The position numbers were made by a program, and so were the translations under genes. Positions 54,221-63,400 of a stretch of 64,000 nt of DNA are shown piece by piece (the first letter of the stretch is position 1; each line of letters begins with the position of its first letter). Source of the stretch: Cognatishimia activa (GTDB taxonomy: Bacteria; Pseudomonadota; Alphaproteobacteria; Rhodobacterales; Rhodobacteraceae); NCBI RefSeq assembly GCF_017798205.1, contig NZ_CP060010.1:682001-746000 (forward strand). Reading direction: 5' to 3'. Under the pieces are notes generated by a model that did no database searches, was not told where the DNA came from, and worked only from the letters and a program-made list of their open reading frames with translations.

Positions 54221-55081
54221 TTAGACGGATGACTTTAGGTTTAGGGCCAATGCGTAAATTTTCCGTTTGTTTTGGCCGGTGGCTCGGGCCACCGTTTCCG
54301 CGGCGTCGCGAACCGACATGGTTTCAAGCGCTTTGCGCACCGCCGCTTCGATGTCGTCTTGCCCGAGCTCTTGCTTTGAGGCGCGGTCGATCAGGACCAC
54401 GATCTCGCCCTTCACCGAAGATTTTTCCAAATCCGAAGCCAGATCACCCAGCGGTCCCCGTTTAACTTCTTCAAATTTCTTGGTGATTTCTCTGCACACG
54501 GCTGCAGATCTGGTCGCGCCCAAAACGTCTGCGGCATCTTTCAACATGTCCGCCAATCGTTTCGGGCTTTCATAAAATACGAGCGTGCCCGGAATTTCGC
54601 GCAAACTGTCCAGCTTGTTGCGGCGTGCCGATTTGCTGTTTGGCAGGAAACCCTCAAAGAAGAACGCATCCGTCGGCAGCCCTGCCAGCGTGAGCGCGCT
54701 GATCACGGCCGAGGGGCCCGGCGCCGTGGTTACCTGATGGCCCGCGTCGGCGGCTTCTTTGGACAGGTGATATCCGGGATCTGCGATCAGAGGCGTTCCG
54801 GCCTCGCTCGCATAGGCCACAGATTTCCCGGCCTCCAAAAAAGACATAAGTTTTGCGCGTGCACCCGCGCTGGAATGGTCGTGATAGGCCAGAACCTGCC
54901 GGCCATTTAAGGGCACCCCATGGATCTCGAGCAATCTACGCAAAGATCGCGTATCCTCGGCGGCGATGACATCGGCGCTTGCCAGCACGTCCAGGGCACG
55001 CAGGGTGATGTCTCGGGCGGTGCCAATTGGAATCGCCACAAAGTAGAGACCCGGGGTCAACCGTTTGATTTCATAATTCAA
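54221..55081 (-). CDS. rsmI: 16S rRNA (cytidine(1402)-2'-O)-methyltransferase
   Basis: RsmI methylates the ribose of C1402 in the decoding centre. The 286-aa product has VAIPIGTARDITLRALDVL, AAEDTRSLRRLLE and SEAGTPLIADPGYHLSKEA plus APGPSAVISALTLAGLPTD, all strongly conserved. It starts at TTG 55081, with GGAGGG seven bases upstream. It is divergent from the LpoA-like gene, as in the E. coli rsmI-lpoA-yraN region. Confidence 0.94.
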   Translation of the reverse strand: MNYEIKRLTPGLYFVAIPIGTARDITLRALDVLASADVIAAEDTRSLRRLLEIHGVPLNGRQVLAYHDHSSAGARAKLMSFLEAGKSVAYASEAGTPLIADPGYHLSKEAADAGHQVTTAPGPSAVISALTLAGLPTDAFFFEGFLPNSKSARRNKLDSLREIPGTLVFYESPKRLADMLKDAADVLGATRSAAVCREITKKFEEVKRGPLGDLASDLEKSSVKGEIVVLIDRASKQELGQDDIEAAVRKALETMSVRDAAETVARATGQNKRKIYALALNLKSSV

Positions 55082-55194
55082 CGCTGGACCCTCCGGCGTG
55101 CACGTTTATTATTCGCCTCATTGGGGGCAACCAATCCGGCGGGACAGGCAGCCAAGCCACATTACCCGCTTAGGCTAGGAATGAGGATAGTTCT

Positions 55195-56367
55195 ATGGGT
55201 TCCGCTTTTAAGCTTCGTCGCCGCTTTGTGAAAGGGGCACTTGTGCTTGCAACCGCCGTCGGCATCGCTGCCTGCGAACCAATTGCCTTTGGGGGCGGGC
55301 CTTCGATCAATACCACGGCGCCTGTGCCTGTGGCGCTGTTGGTCCCAAAGACCTCTGAAGCGGCAGGCGATGCGACGCTCGCACAAAGCCTCGAGAACGC
55401 GGCGCGTCTGGCGATTGCGGATCTGCAGGGTGTGCAGATTGATATGCGCGTCTATGACACCGCAGGCGATGTGCAGACCGCGCAGAACGCCGCGCGTCAA
55501 GCGGTCGAAGATGGGGCCAAGATCATTCTGGGGCCGGTACGCTCTGCGCCGACCAATGCCGTGGGTCTGGCCATGGCAGGCACAGGCATCAATGTGCTGT
55601 CCTTCTCAAACAACCCCTCAATTGCAGGCGGCAACGTCTTTGTTTTGGGCGCAACCTTCCAGAACACAGCAGATCGTTTGGTCGAGTTCGCGACCCGAAA
55701 TGGCAAGAACAGCTATGTGACGGTGCACGCCGAGAACGTCGCGGGCGAAGCCGGGCGTGATGCGATTATCAATGCGGTCAACGCAAATGGCGCGGTCAAT
55801 TCCGGGGCCGTGTCCTATCAATTCTCGCAACAGGGTGCGATTCAGGCCGTAAACGAAGTGCGCGATCTGGTCGAAGACACTGCAGCCGACGCGCTATTCC
55901 TGACCGCCGATGCCTCTGGTGCTTTGCCGTTCCTCGCGGAACTTATGCCTGAAGCAGGGATTACGGCTGAAAAAGTCCAGTACATGGGCCTGACCCGCTG
56001 GGATGCGACACCGCAGACTCTGGCGCTGAAAGGCGTGCAAGAGGGGTGGTTCGCTCTGCCTGATCCGGCTCTTACCAGCCAGTTTAACAGCCGTTACACG
56101 GACGCATTTGGCGGCAAACCCCACGCAATCAGCGGTTTGGCCTATGATGGTGTTGCGGCCATCGGAGCTCTTGTGGCAGAGGGACGCAGCAATGCTCTGA
56201 CCACCGATGCGCTGACCCAAGGCGCGGGCTTTCAGGGTGTAAACGGAATTTTCCGTCTGCGTGCAGATGGAACAAACGAACGCGGGCTGGCAGTGGCCAC
56301 GGTGCGTGACAAACAGGTTGTTATTCTTGACCCAGCTCCAAGAAGTTTCGCCGGAACAGGTTTCTAA
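55195..56367 (+). CDS. Penicillin-binding protein activator, LpoA-like lipoprotein
   Basis: The 390-aa protein is a lipoprotein (basic N-terminus, hydrophobic stretch, lipobox VGIAAC with Cys27) and a periplasmic-binding-protein-fold domain like the C-terminal part of LpoA. It lacks the large N-terminal TPR domain of E. coli LpoA. Its place divergent from rsmI and near yraN supports a role in activating peptidoglycan synthases. GAGG precedes the ATG. Its 3' end overlaps the glnD start. Confidence 0.82.
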   Translation: MGSAFKLRRRFVKGALVLATAVGIAACEPIAFGGGPSINTTAPVPVALLVPKTSEAAGDATLAQSLENAARLAIADLQGVQIDMRVYDTAGDVQTAQNAARQAVEDGAKIILGPVRSAPTNAVGLAMAGTGINVLSFSNNPSIAGGNVFVLGATFQNTADRLVEFATRNGKNSYVTVHAENVAGEAGRDAIINAVNANGAVNSGAVSYQFSQQGAIQAVNEVRDLVEDTAADALFLTADASGALPFLAELMPEAGITAEKVQYMGLTRWDATPQTLALKGVQEGWFALPDPALTSQFNSRYTDAFGGKPHAISGLAYDGVAAIGALVAEGRSNALTTDALTQGAGFQGVNGIFRLRADGTNERGLAVATVRDKQVVILDPAPRSFAGTGF

Positions 56368-59134
56368 ATCAGCAGGGTTTCTTCCGAACCCGCCCCAAGA
56401 CCTGATCTGCGATCCAGATCTCATCGTCGACCGCGCTAAGCTTGGCGCGGCTTTGGCGGACTTATGTTCCTCAACGCAAGACGCAAAAGAGATCCGCAGC
56501 GGCGTGGTTGCTCTGCTGCGCGACGTGCAGAAAACCGGACGGGCTGCCATTGAGGCGGGGTTTGAGACCCGCCCTTTTGATGCCCGCCCGCTGACACGCG
56601 CCTATACCTGGCTGACCGATTGCATGGTGACTACGACCCATCATGTGGCGATCACCTACCTGCATCCATTGGCCACGCCAACCGAAGGCGAAAAGATCGC
56701 TCTGTTTGCGGTTGGTGGTTATGGGCGTGGCGAAATGGCCCCACAGTCCGACGTCGATCTGCTATTTCTGACGCCCTACAAAATCACGCCCTGGGCTGAG
56801 AGCGTCATTGAGTCGATGCTCTATATGCTCTGGGATTTGCGGCTCAAGGTCGGGCACAGCTCGCGGACGGTCAAAGATTGTGTGCGCCTTGGCGGCGAAG
56901 ATTTCACCATTCGCACCGCCCTGCTAGAGCAGCGCTTTCTCGCAGGCTTCGCGCCTTTGGGCCAAGAGCTGCCCGCGAAATTGGAAGCTGATCTGTTCAA
57001 AGGCAGCGAACGACAATTCATCGAAGCCAAGCTGGCCGAACGCGATGCGCGTCATGTCAAACAGGGCGCGCGCTATGTGGTCGAACCCAATGTGAAAGAA
57101 GGTAAAGGCGGCCTGCGCGACCTGCAGTCGCTCTTTTGGATCGCGAAATATGTCTATCACGTGAATGACGTGCGCGAACTGGTTGGATTGGGGCTGTTTA
57201 CGCAAGACGAATTTCAACTCTTTACCCGCGCCGAGAATTTCCTCTGGGCCACCCGCGCGCATCTGCATCTTTTGGCGAAACGCCCGATGGAGCAGCTGAG
57301 CTTTGACATGCAGGTCATGGTCGCCGAGCGCATGGGATATGAGGACAAAGCCGGACGACGTGCCGTCGAAATCTTTATGCAGGAGTACTTCCGTCACGCG
57401 ACTGCAGTAGGCGATCTGACCCGCATCTTGCTGACCAAACTGGAAGCGCGCCACGCCAAGGCACCTGCTTTGATGGAGCGGATTTTCAAACGCAAACGCA
57501 AGGTCAAGGACGGCTATAAGGTCATTCACAACCGTCTTGCGATCGCGAATGACAAAGCCTTCCTGACCGACAAGCTGAATATATTGCGCTTGTTTGAAGA
57601 AGGGTTGCGCACCGGCCTTTTGATCCACCCGGACGCAATGCGATTGGTCACAGCGAACCTGCATCTGATCGACGATGCCTTCCGAAAGGACAAACGGGCA
57701 GCCAAGATCTTTCTGGATACGCTGCTCAAGCATGGCAACCCTGAACGCGCTTTGCGAAGGATGAATGAGCTGGGCGTTTTGTCGGCCTTCATCCCCGAAT
57801 TCGAGCCGATTGTCGCGATGATGCAGTTCAACATGTATCACAGCTACACGGTGGACGAGCACACGATCCAGGTGATCTCGCAGCTCACCAAAATAGAGCA
57901 GGATATGCTGGAAGAAGAGCTTCCACTGAGTTCCGGCATTCTGCGGCAAGGTATCAACCGCAAGGTCATGATCGTAGCACTATTGCTGCATGATATCGGC
58001 AAAGGGCGCGAGATAGATCACTCGATTTTGGGCGCACAGATTGCCAAGAAAGTCGCACCGCGCCTAGGTCTGAACAAAGACGACTGCGAGACCGTGGAAT
58101 GGCTGGTGCGCTCGCATCTGTTGATGTCGGACGTGGCGCAGAAACGCGACCTCTCTGACCCGCGCACGATCCGTGATTTCGCCAAAGCGGTGGGCAGCGT
58201 CAAGCGATTGGATCTGCTGACCGTTCTGACCGTCTGTGACATTCGCGGCGTTGGACCGAATACATGGAACAACTGGAAAGCCACGCTGATCCGCTCGCTT
58301 TACGGTTTGACCCGCACGGTGCTGGATGACGGTATGGAAGCGATTAACCGGACGAACCGCGGCGCTGAAGCGCGCAAGGCACTGCGCAAGGCATTGGCGG
58401 GATGGGATCCCAAGGTCGTCAAACAGGAAACCTCACGCCATTACGACGCCTATTGGCAGGGGCTGCCGCTGGAGGCACAAACTGTCTTTGCCACCCTCTT
58501 GCAGGATCTGGGCGATGATGAGATCCGGATTGATCTGCACCCTGACACCGATCGCGATGCGACGCGTGTTCTTTTTGCCATTGCAGACCACCCCGGAATT
58601 TTCTCGCGCCTCGCGGGGGCTTTGGCGCTAGTCGGAGCCAATGTGGTCGACGCACGGACCTATACAACCAAAGACGGCTACGCGACGGCCGCTTTCTGGA
58701 TTCAGGATGCCGAAGGCCATCCCTATGAAGCGAGCCGCCTGGACCGCCTGTCGCGCACGATCCACAAGACGCTGAAAGGCGAAGTGGTCACCTCCGAGGC
58801 GATGAAATCCCGCGATGTGCTCAAGAAACGTGAGCGGGCCTTTAAGGTGCCGACGACAATCACCTTCGACAACGACGGATCGGAACTTTACACCATCATC
58901 GAGGTCGATACCCGCGACCGTCCTGGCCTTTTGTTCGACCTGACGCGCACTCTGGCCAATAGCAATATCTATATCGCCTCAGCCGTCATCGCGACCTATG
59001 GCGAACAGGTCGTGGACACCTTCTATGTCAAAGACATGTTCGGGCTGAAGTTCCACACCGAAAGCAAACTAAAGACGCTTGAGAAACGCCTGAAGGACGC
59101 GATCGACAAGGGCTCTGAAAGGGCCAATGCATGA
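56327..59134 (+). CDS. glnD: Bifunctional [protein-PII] uridylyltransferase/uridylyl-removing enzyme
   Basis: GlnD senses glutamine and modifies PII proteins. From TTG 56327 it has 935 residues: nucleotidyltransferase domain (GGYGRGEMAPQSDVDLLF, ~130-147), PII-binding helices, an HD hydrolase domain (LLLHDIGKGREIDHS, ~555) and two ACT domains (~745 and ~855) that bind glutamine. The start is uncertain: GTG 56306 and TTG 56318 are alternatives, and all lie inside the LpoA-like gene. It overlaps murJ by 4 bases. Confidence 0.94.
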   Translation: MTQLQEVSPEQVSKSAGFLPNPPQDLICDPDLIVDRAKLGAALADLCSSTQDAKEIRSGVVALLRDVQKTGRAAIEAGFETRPFDARPLTRAYTWLTDCMVTTTHHVAITYLHPLATPTEGEKIALFAVGGYGRGEMAPQSDVDLLFLTPYKITPWAESVIESMLYMLWDLRLKVGHSSRTVKDCVRLGGEDFTIRTALLEQRFLAGFAPLGQELPAKLEADLFKGSERQFIEAKLAERDARHVKQGARYVVEPNVKEGKGGLRDLQSLFWIAKYVYHVNDVRELVGLGLFTQDEFQLFTRAENFLWATRAHLHLLAKRPMEQLSFDMQVMVAERMGYEDKAGRRAVEIFMQEYFRHATAVGDLTRILLTKLEARHAKAPALMERIFKRKRKVKDGYKVIHNRLAIANDKAFLTDKLNILRLFEEGLRTGLLIHPDAMRLVTANLHLIDDAFRKDKRAAKIFLDTLLKHGNPERALRRMNELGVLSAFIPEFEPIVAMMQFNMYHSYTVDEHTIQVISQLTKIEQDMLEEELPLSSGILRQGINRKVMIVALLLHDIGKGREIDHSILGAQIAKKVAPRLGLNKDDCETVEWLVRSHLLMSDVAQKRDLSDPRTIRDFAKAVGSVKRLDLLTVLTVCDIRGVGPNTWNNWKATLIRSLYGLTRTVLDDGMEAINRTNRGAEARKALRKALAGWDPKVVKQETSRHYDAYWQGLPLEAQTVFATLLQDLGDDEIRIDLHPDTDRDATRVLFAIADHPGIFSRLAGALALVGANVVDARTYTTKDGYATAAFWIQDAEGHPYEASRLDRLSRTIHKTLKGEVVTSEAMKSRDVLKKRERAFKVPTTITFDNDGSELYTIIEVDTRDRPGLLFDLTRTLANSNIYIASAVIATYGEQVVDTFYVKDMFGLKFHTESKLKTLEKRLKDAIDKGSERANA

Positions 59135-60669
59135 AGCCGATCCGGCTCATAAGCGGGTTTCTGACCGTCGGGTTCTGGACCCTCATGAGCCGTGTTTTGG
59201 GTTTTGCCCGAGAGATCCTGATCCTCGGTCTGATCGGCCCTGCTGGCGGCATGGACGCTTTTGTGGCCGCCTTCCGTCTTCCCAACATGTTCCGCCGTTT
59301 CTTTGCCGAAGGCGCGTTTAATGCGGCCTTTGTGCCGATGTTTTCCAAGAAATATGAGGCGGACGAAGGCGCAACCAAATTCGCAACCGACGCCTTTAAC
59401 GGGTTGGCCTTTGCCGTCCTCAGCCTGACCGCCTTGGCGATGATCTTCATGCCTGCACTGGTCTGGGCCACAGCCGAAGGGTTTTACGGAGACCCGCGCT
59501 TTGACGTCACTGTCGGCTACGGACGGATCGTCTTTCCCTACATCGTCTTCATGTCTCTGGCCGCCCTGTTTTCTGGCGTTCTGAATGCCACAGGGCGCTT
59601 TGCCGTCGCCGCCGCCGCGCCTGTTTTGTTAAACATCTTCGCTGTAACTGCGATGGCGCTGGCCTATGCGCTGGGCCAAGAGGTCATCACCTGGTTGATC
59701 TGGACGATCCCTATCGCAGGCGTCGCTCAATTGGCTCTGGTTTGGTCAGCGGCGTCCCGCGCCGGCATCAAGATCCGCCCCGGCTTGCCGCGCTGGACGC
59801 CGGATATGTCTCAGATGGTGAAGGTCGCGGTGCCAGCAGCCCTTGCGTCAGGCGTCATGCAGATCAACCTCGTGGTCGGCCAACTCGTGGCCTCCCGCAC
59901 CGAAGGCGCTGTGAGCTGGCTTTTCGCGGCAGACCGCCTTTACCAATTGCCCCTTGGTGTGATTGGCATTGCCGTTGGCATCGTGCTGCTGCCGGATTTA
60001 TCGCGTCGTTTGAAATCAGGAGACGACACTGGCGCGCGGAACGCCTATTCCCGCGCCTCAGAGTTCGCGCTGGCCCTAACCCTGCCAAGCACCATTGCGC
60101 TTCTCGTCATCCCTCTGCCACTGGTCTCGGTCATGTATGAACGCGGTGCGATGACGCCAGCAGACACCCAAGCCATCGCTTGGGCAACAGCCATCTACGG
60201 CCTCGGCCTGCCCGCTTTTGTGCTGCAAAAAACCCTGCAACCACTGTTCTTTGCCCGCGAAGACACCAAGTCCCCCTTCCGCTATGCGGTCTGGGCCATG
60301 GTGATCAACGCAGCGCTTGCCTTTGGCCTCCATCCTTACATCGGCTGGATGGCCCCAGCGGTCGCGACCACCGCCGCCGCTTGGATCATGGTGCTGCAAC
60401 TGGCTCTGGGCGCGCGTCGCTTCGGAGAGGTCACCCGATTTGATGCGCGGTTTAAATCCAAACTCTGGCGGATCGCGCTGGCGTCCCTGATCATGGGCGT
60501 GGCGCTTTTCGCTCTCGCTGAGGCCCTCAGCGCTGCGCTCATCGCGGATGGCATCCGCTATCTGGCGCTTGCAGGATTGGTCTTTGCGGGCATGGCGATC
60601 TACTTCGGCACCGCGCATGTCATCGGCGGTATCAACCTCAAAGAACTTCGCCGCGGCGGGCGCGCGTAG
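59131..60669 (+). CDS. murJ: Lipid II flippase MurJ
   Basis: MurJ flips lipid II across the inner membrane for peptidoglycan synthesis. The 512-aa MOP-superfamily protein has about fourteen membrane segments. Conserved stretches include FLTVGFWTLMSRVLGFARE, FVAAFRLPNMFRRFFAEGAF and FNAAFVPMFSK, with the Arg and Pro residues of the central cavity. It overlaps glnD by 4 bases. A repeat element follows and probably terminates it. Confidence 0.96.
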   Translation: MKPIRLISGFLTVGFWTLMSRVLGFAREILILGLIGPAGGMDAFVAAFRLPNMFRRFFAEGAFNAAFVPMFSKKYEADEGATKFATDAFNGLAFAVLSLTALAMIFMPALVWATAEGFYGDPRFDVTVGYGRIVFPYIVFMSLAALFSGVLNATGRFAVAAAAPVLLNIFAVTAMALAYALGQEVITWLIWTIPIAGVAQLALVWSAASRAGIKIRPGLPRWTPDMSQMVKVAVPAALASGVMQINLVVGQLVASRTEGAVSWLFAADRLYQLPLGVIGIAVGIVLLPDLSRRLKSGDDTGARNAYSRASEFALALTLPSTIALLVIPLPLVSVMYERGAMTPADTQAIAWATAIYGLGLPAFVLQKTLQPLFFAREDTKSPFRYAVWAMVINAALAFGLHPYIGWMAPAVATTAAAWIMVLQLALGARRFGEVTRFDARFKSKLWRIALASLIMGVALFALAEALSAALIADGIRYLALAGLVFAGMAIYFGTAHVIGGINLKELRRGGRA

Positions 60670-60670
60670 A

Positions 60671-60731
60671 TTTCATCTTGCCTGAAATACTCTGGGGTGA
60701 GCAGGCAAAGCCTGCGAGGGGCAACGCCCCT
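60671..60731. repeat. Intergenic repeat at a convergent junction
   Basis: TTTCATCTTGCC plus TGAAATACTC (60671-60692) is followed by GCAGGC-AAA-GCCTGC (60701-60715) and AGGGGC-AAC-GCCCCT (60717-60731). Its last bases are part of the rhomboid gene's TAG stop. The order of modules equals the copy at 35572. Confidence 0.75.
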
Positions 60732-61416
60732 ATCCGCGACGGATCATCTCTCGAATACGCGCCCAGCCACCGGGCACAAGAAAGAACGACAACCCAAAAC
60801 CTGTGGCAAAACCAGCCACATCGGCGATCCAGTCGCCAGTGCCGCCAAACAGCAGACCAAAGACCAACTGAATAAACATCAGACCGCCAATCAACGCGAA
60901 AGCCCGCATTTGATTGTCACCCGTGCTGCGCAGGCGCACCCACAAAAGAAAGCTGAAGGCCCCGATAAAGCCGTAGACACCCGGATAGGCCCCGATTAGC
61001 GTCACTGAGGACGGCCAGACGAACGCGTAGACCAGAGCCCCGACGATCCCCGGCACCACAAACACAACCAGAGTCGCAAAGCCCGAGAACACTTCGCCCA
61101 CCATATTGCCCAGTGCCAAAACCATGACAGCCGCGAAGGCTGCATGAATGAAATTCCCGTGCAAAAACAGATAGCTCACAAAACGCAGCAGATGCTCTGG
61201 CGTCCAACGTCCGGTCTCTGCCATCCAGAAAAAGATCTCTGACGAAAACGCATATTGCTGAAACGTCGCCAAGCGCCAGCCGACCGCCGTTGGCCCGCCG
61301 ACAAAGCCCTCGGAACCCAAGTAAAACACGCATTCGATGCCCAGAATGAACACCGCCAAAGCCACCACAACCGGCGGCACCGCGTTAAACGGGCTGACGT
61401 TCTGCTCTTCACTCAT
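60730..61416 (-). CDS. Rhomboid-fold membrane protein lacking catalytic residues
   Basis: The 228-aa protein has six to seven membrane segments in rhomboid order: [13 protein letters not shown] (loop and TM2), [13 protein letters not shown] (TM4) and [13 protein letters not shown] (TM6). The serine of the GxSG motif is replaced (AYPG at 143-146), the TM6 histidine by Asp199, and the oxyanion Asn of TM2 by Ala95. So it should not be a protease. AAGGAG precedes the ATG. It is divergent from trpS. Annotation pipelines would call it an intramembrane serine protease. Confidence 0.8.
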   Translation of the reverse strand: MSEEQNVSPFNAVPPVVVALAVFILGIECVFYLGSEGFVGGPTAVGWRLATFQQYAFSSEIFFWMAETGRWTPEHLLRFVSYLFLHGNFIHAAFAAVMVLALGNMVGEVFSGFATLVVFVVPGIVGALVYAFVWPSSVTLIGAYPGVYGFIGAFSFLLWVRLRSTGDNQMRAFALIGGLMFIQLVFGLLFGGTGDWIADVAGFATGFGLSFFLVPGGWARIREMIRRG

Positions 61417-61503
61417 GTCTCGCGCTCCTTGACGACCCTTGGGCTCACGGTTACTCCAACCTCGGCTGTATTTCCAGCCACCTCAATGAACGGAGACATC
61501 ACC

Positions 61504-62538
61504 ATGACCGAGGCGGTCCAAACGTCCTCTTCCTTTACCCCACGCGTCTTGTCGGGCATCCAACCCTCCGGCGGGCTGACACTGGGCAATTATCTCGGCG
61601 CGATGAAGCGCTTTGTCGACATGCAGGAGCAAGAGTATCAGACGCTCTATTGCATGGTCGACCTGCACGCGATCACCGTCTGGCAAGACCCAGACAAGCT
61701 GCGTCACGCGACGCGCGAGCTTTGCGCGGGCTTTATTGCGGCGGGGCTGGATCCGGCGAAATCCATTCTATTCAACCAAAGCCAAGTGCCTGAACACGCG
61801 CAGCTCGGCTGGATCTTTAACTGCGTCGCCCGCATGGGTTGGATGCAGCGAATGACTCAGTGGAAGGACAAAGCGGGTAAGAACCAGCAGAACGCCTCGC
61901 TGGGCCTCTTTGCCTACCCTGCCCTGATGGCCGCCGACATTCTGATCTATCACGCGACCCATGTGCCCGTGGGCGAGGACCAGAAACAGCACCTCGAGCT
62001 GACCCGCGACATCGCGATCAAGTTTAACAATGACTATGGTGTGGATTTCTTCCCTGTCACCGAGCCTGTGATCGAAGGTGCGGCAACCCGTGTCATGTCG
62101 CTGCGCGATGGCAGCAAGAAGATGTCGAAATCTGATCCAAGCGACGCCAGCCGCATCAATATGACCGATGACGCGGATACGATCGCCAAGAAGATCCGCA
62201 AGGCGAAAACCGATCCCGAGGCGCTGCCCTCTGAGGCCAAGGGCCTTGAAGAGCGACCCGAGGCGCGCAACCTTGTGAATATCTACGCGGCTCTTGCAGA
62301 GCAGAGCGTGGATCAGGTGCTCGCGGATGTGGGCGGCAAGCAGTTCTCGGAGTTCAAGCCGATGCTCTCTGAACTGGCGGTCGAAAAACTCGCGCCGATC
62401 TCTGGCGAGATGGCGCGGCTCATGCAGCATCAGGACGAAATCGACGCGATCCTTGCCAAAGGCGCGGCACAAGCGCGCGAGATCGCGGCACCTGTGCTGA
62501 AACGCACCTATGAGATCGTGGGCATGGTCGGCAGCTAA
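61504..62538 (+). CDS. trpS: Tryptophanyl-tRNA synthetase
   Basis: TrpS charges tRNA-Trp. The 344-aa class I enzyme has [18 protein letters not shown] (HIGH-type GNYLG), the [15 protein letters not shown] segment and [15 protein letters not shown] lies eight bases before ATG 61504; another in-frame ATG six codons upstream is less likely. It is a single-gene unit with a terminator after it. Confidence 0.96.
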   Translation: MTEAVQTSSSFTPRVLSGIQPSGGLTLGNYLGAMKRFVDMQEQEYQTLYCMVDLHAITVWQDPDKLRHATRELCAGFIAAGLDPAKSILFNQSQVPEHAQLGWIFNCVARMGWMQRMTQWKDKAGKNQQNASLGLFAYPALMAADILIYHATHVPVGEDQKQHLELTRDIAIKFNNDYGVDFFPVTEPVIEGAATRVMSLRDGSKKMSKSDPSDASRINMTDDADTIAKKIRKAKTDPEALPSEAKGLEERPEARNLVNIYAALAEQSVDQVLADVGGKQFSEFKPMLSELAVEKLAPISGEMARLMQHQDEIDAILAKGAAQAREIAAPVLKRTYEIVGMVGS

Positions 62539-62844
62539 AGCGTTTCGCGGTAGTCTACGAAACCTCGACACATTGTCACAAAACTTACGCCCAAGAGTCA
62601 CAAAAATGAGTCTTGGGCGTTTCACGTTCTTGATCACCGCAAGAGGCTTTGCCCCGACCTGTCTCCCCGATATGTGGCGGGCAAGGCACCCTATTTGGCC
62701 TTAGGCTGAAAATACATTTCTGGCACCTCCCCGAGGGCGACAACCCTCGGGTATTTCCGGACGCCCGATCTTGAGTGGAGCAGTCGATCCCGCATTGCCT
62801 CTGCCAACGCCATGCGTCATGATCGCCCCGAAAGGGAGACCCCA
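62539..62844. other. Intergenic stretch between trpS and the stress protein gene
   Basis: It holds the trpS terminator (62587-62620) and a second hairpin, CCCGAGGG/CCCTCGGG (62730-62751), which lies in the leader of the stress protein gene. No credible gene is seen between them. Confidence 0.6.
62587..62622 (+). terminator. Terminator of trpS
   Basis: ACGCCCAAGA (62587-62596) pairs perfectly with TCTTGGGCGT (62611-62620) around 14 bases; TT follows. The stem is nearly the same as that after kdsA (AACGCCCAAG/CTTGGGCGTT). Confidence 0.7.
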
Positions 62845-63300
62845 ATGCGCAAGTTTTTGGTCGTGCTGGATGACAGCAAAGAATGTCTGAACGCCATGCG
62901 GTTTGCGGCAATGCGTGCCAGGAACACACAGGGCGGGGTCGAAGTGCTGGCGGTGATCCCACCGGATGAATTCAACCATTGGATCGGCGTCGGAGATATC
63001 ATGCGCGAAGAGGCGCGTGAGCGTATTCACACGCATTTCGAAGTCTTTGCGAAATGGATGCGAGACCGGCAGGGCGTCGACCCAGAACTGGTCATTCGTG
63101 AAGGCGAGCCGGTCACGGAAATCCTCGCGCAGATCCAAGAAGACAGCGAAGTCGGCGTTTTGGTTTTGGGAGCTGGCACGGACAAAAAGGGGCCGGGTCC
63201 CTTGGTGACCAAACTGTCCAAAAGCTCTGGATCCTTACCCGTGCCAATCACCATCGTCCCGGGCGATCTGTCTAAGGAAAAGCTCGAAGCCATCACCTAG
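62845..63300 (+). CDS. Universal stress protein, UspA family
   Basis: The 151-aa single-domain Usp has the start KFLVVLDDSKECLNAMRFA and the ATP-binding-type region VLVLGAGTDKKGPGPLVTKL with SGSLPVPITIVPG. The glycine pattern is not the strict G2xG9xGS/T, so nucleotide binding is possible but unsure. AAGGGAGA precedes the ATG. A GC-rich hairpin lies ~93 bases before the start. Confidence 0.87.
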   Translation: MRKFLVVLDDSKECLNAMRFAAMRARNTQGGVEVLAVIPPDEFNHWIGVGDIMREEARERIHTHFEVFAKWMRDRQGVDPELVIREGEPVTEILAQIQEDSEVGVLVLGAGTDKKGPGPLVTKLSKSSGSLPVPITIVPGDLSKEKLEAIT

Positions 63301-63326
63301 GGCGCGCGTCGCACCCGCTGCGGCAA

Positions 63327-63343
63327 TTTAGAATCATTCCAAA
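63327..63343. promoter_or_regulatory. Candidate Irr (ICE) iron-response box
   Basis: TTTAGAA-TCA-TTCCAAA has one mismatch from a perfect TTTAGAAnnnTTCTAAA dyad, a pattern linked to Irr in alphaproteobacteria. It sits just before the -35 of the Fe-S gene's putative promoter. Confidence 0.5.
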
Positions 63344-63345
63344 AC

Positions 63346-63374
63346 TTGACATCGCGCCCCTGCGGGCGCATATC
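63346..63374 (+). promoter_or_regulatory. Candidate promoter of the NfuA-like gene
   Basis: TTGACA (63346-63351) is a perfect -35 and CATATC (63369-63374) a weak -10, 17 bases apart. The start of transcription would be ~63381, 20 bases before the ATG. Confidence 0.6.
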
Positions 63375-63400
63375 CATTTCACGACGAAAAGGACCGTTCC

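Noticed and set aside
52767-54224. A 485-codon plus-strand frame across gshB and yraN
   Set aside because: It crosses two conserved opposite-strand genes and their gap; there is no homology to support it.
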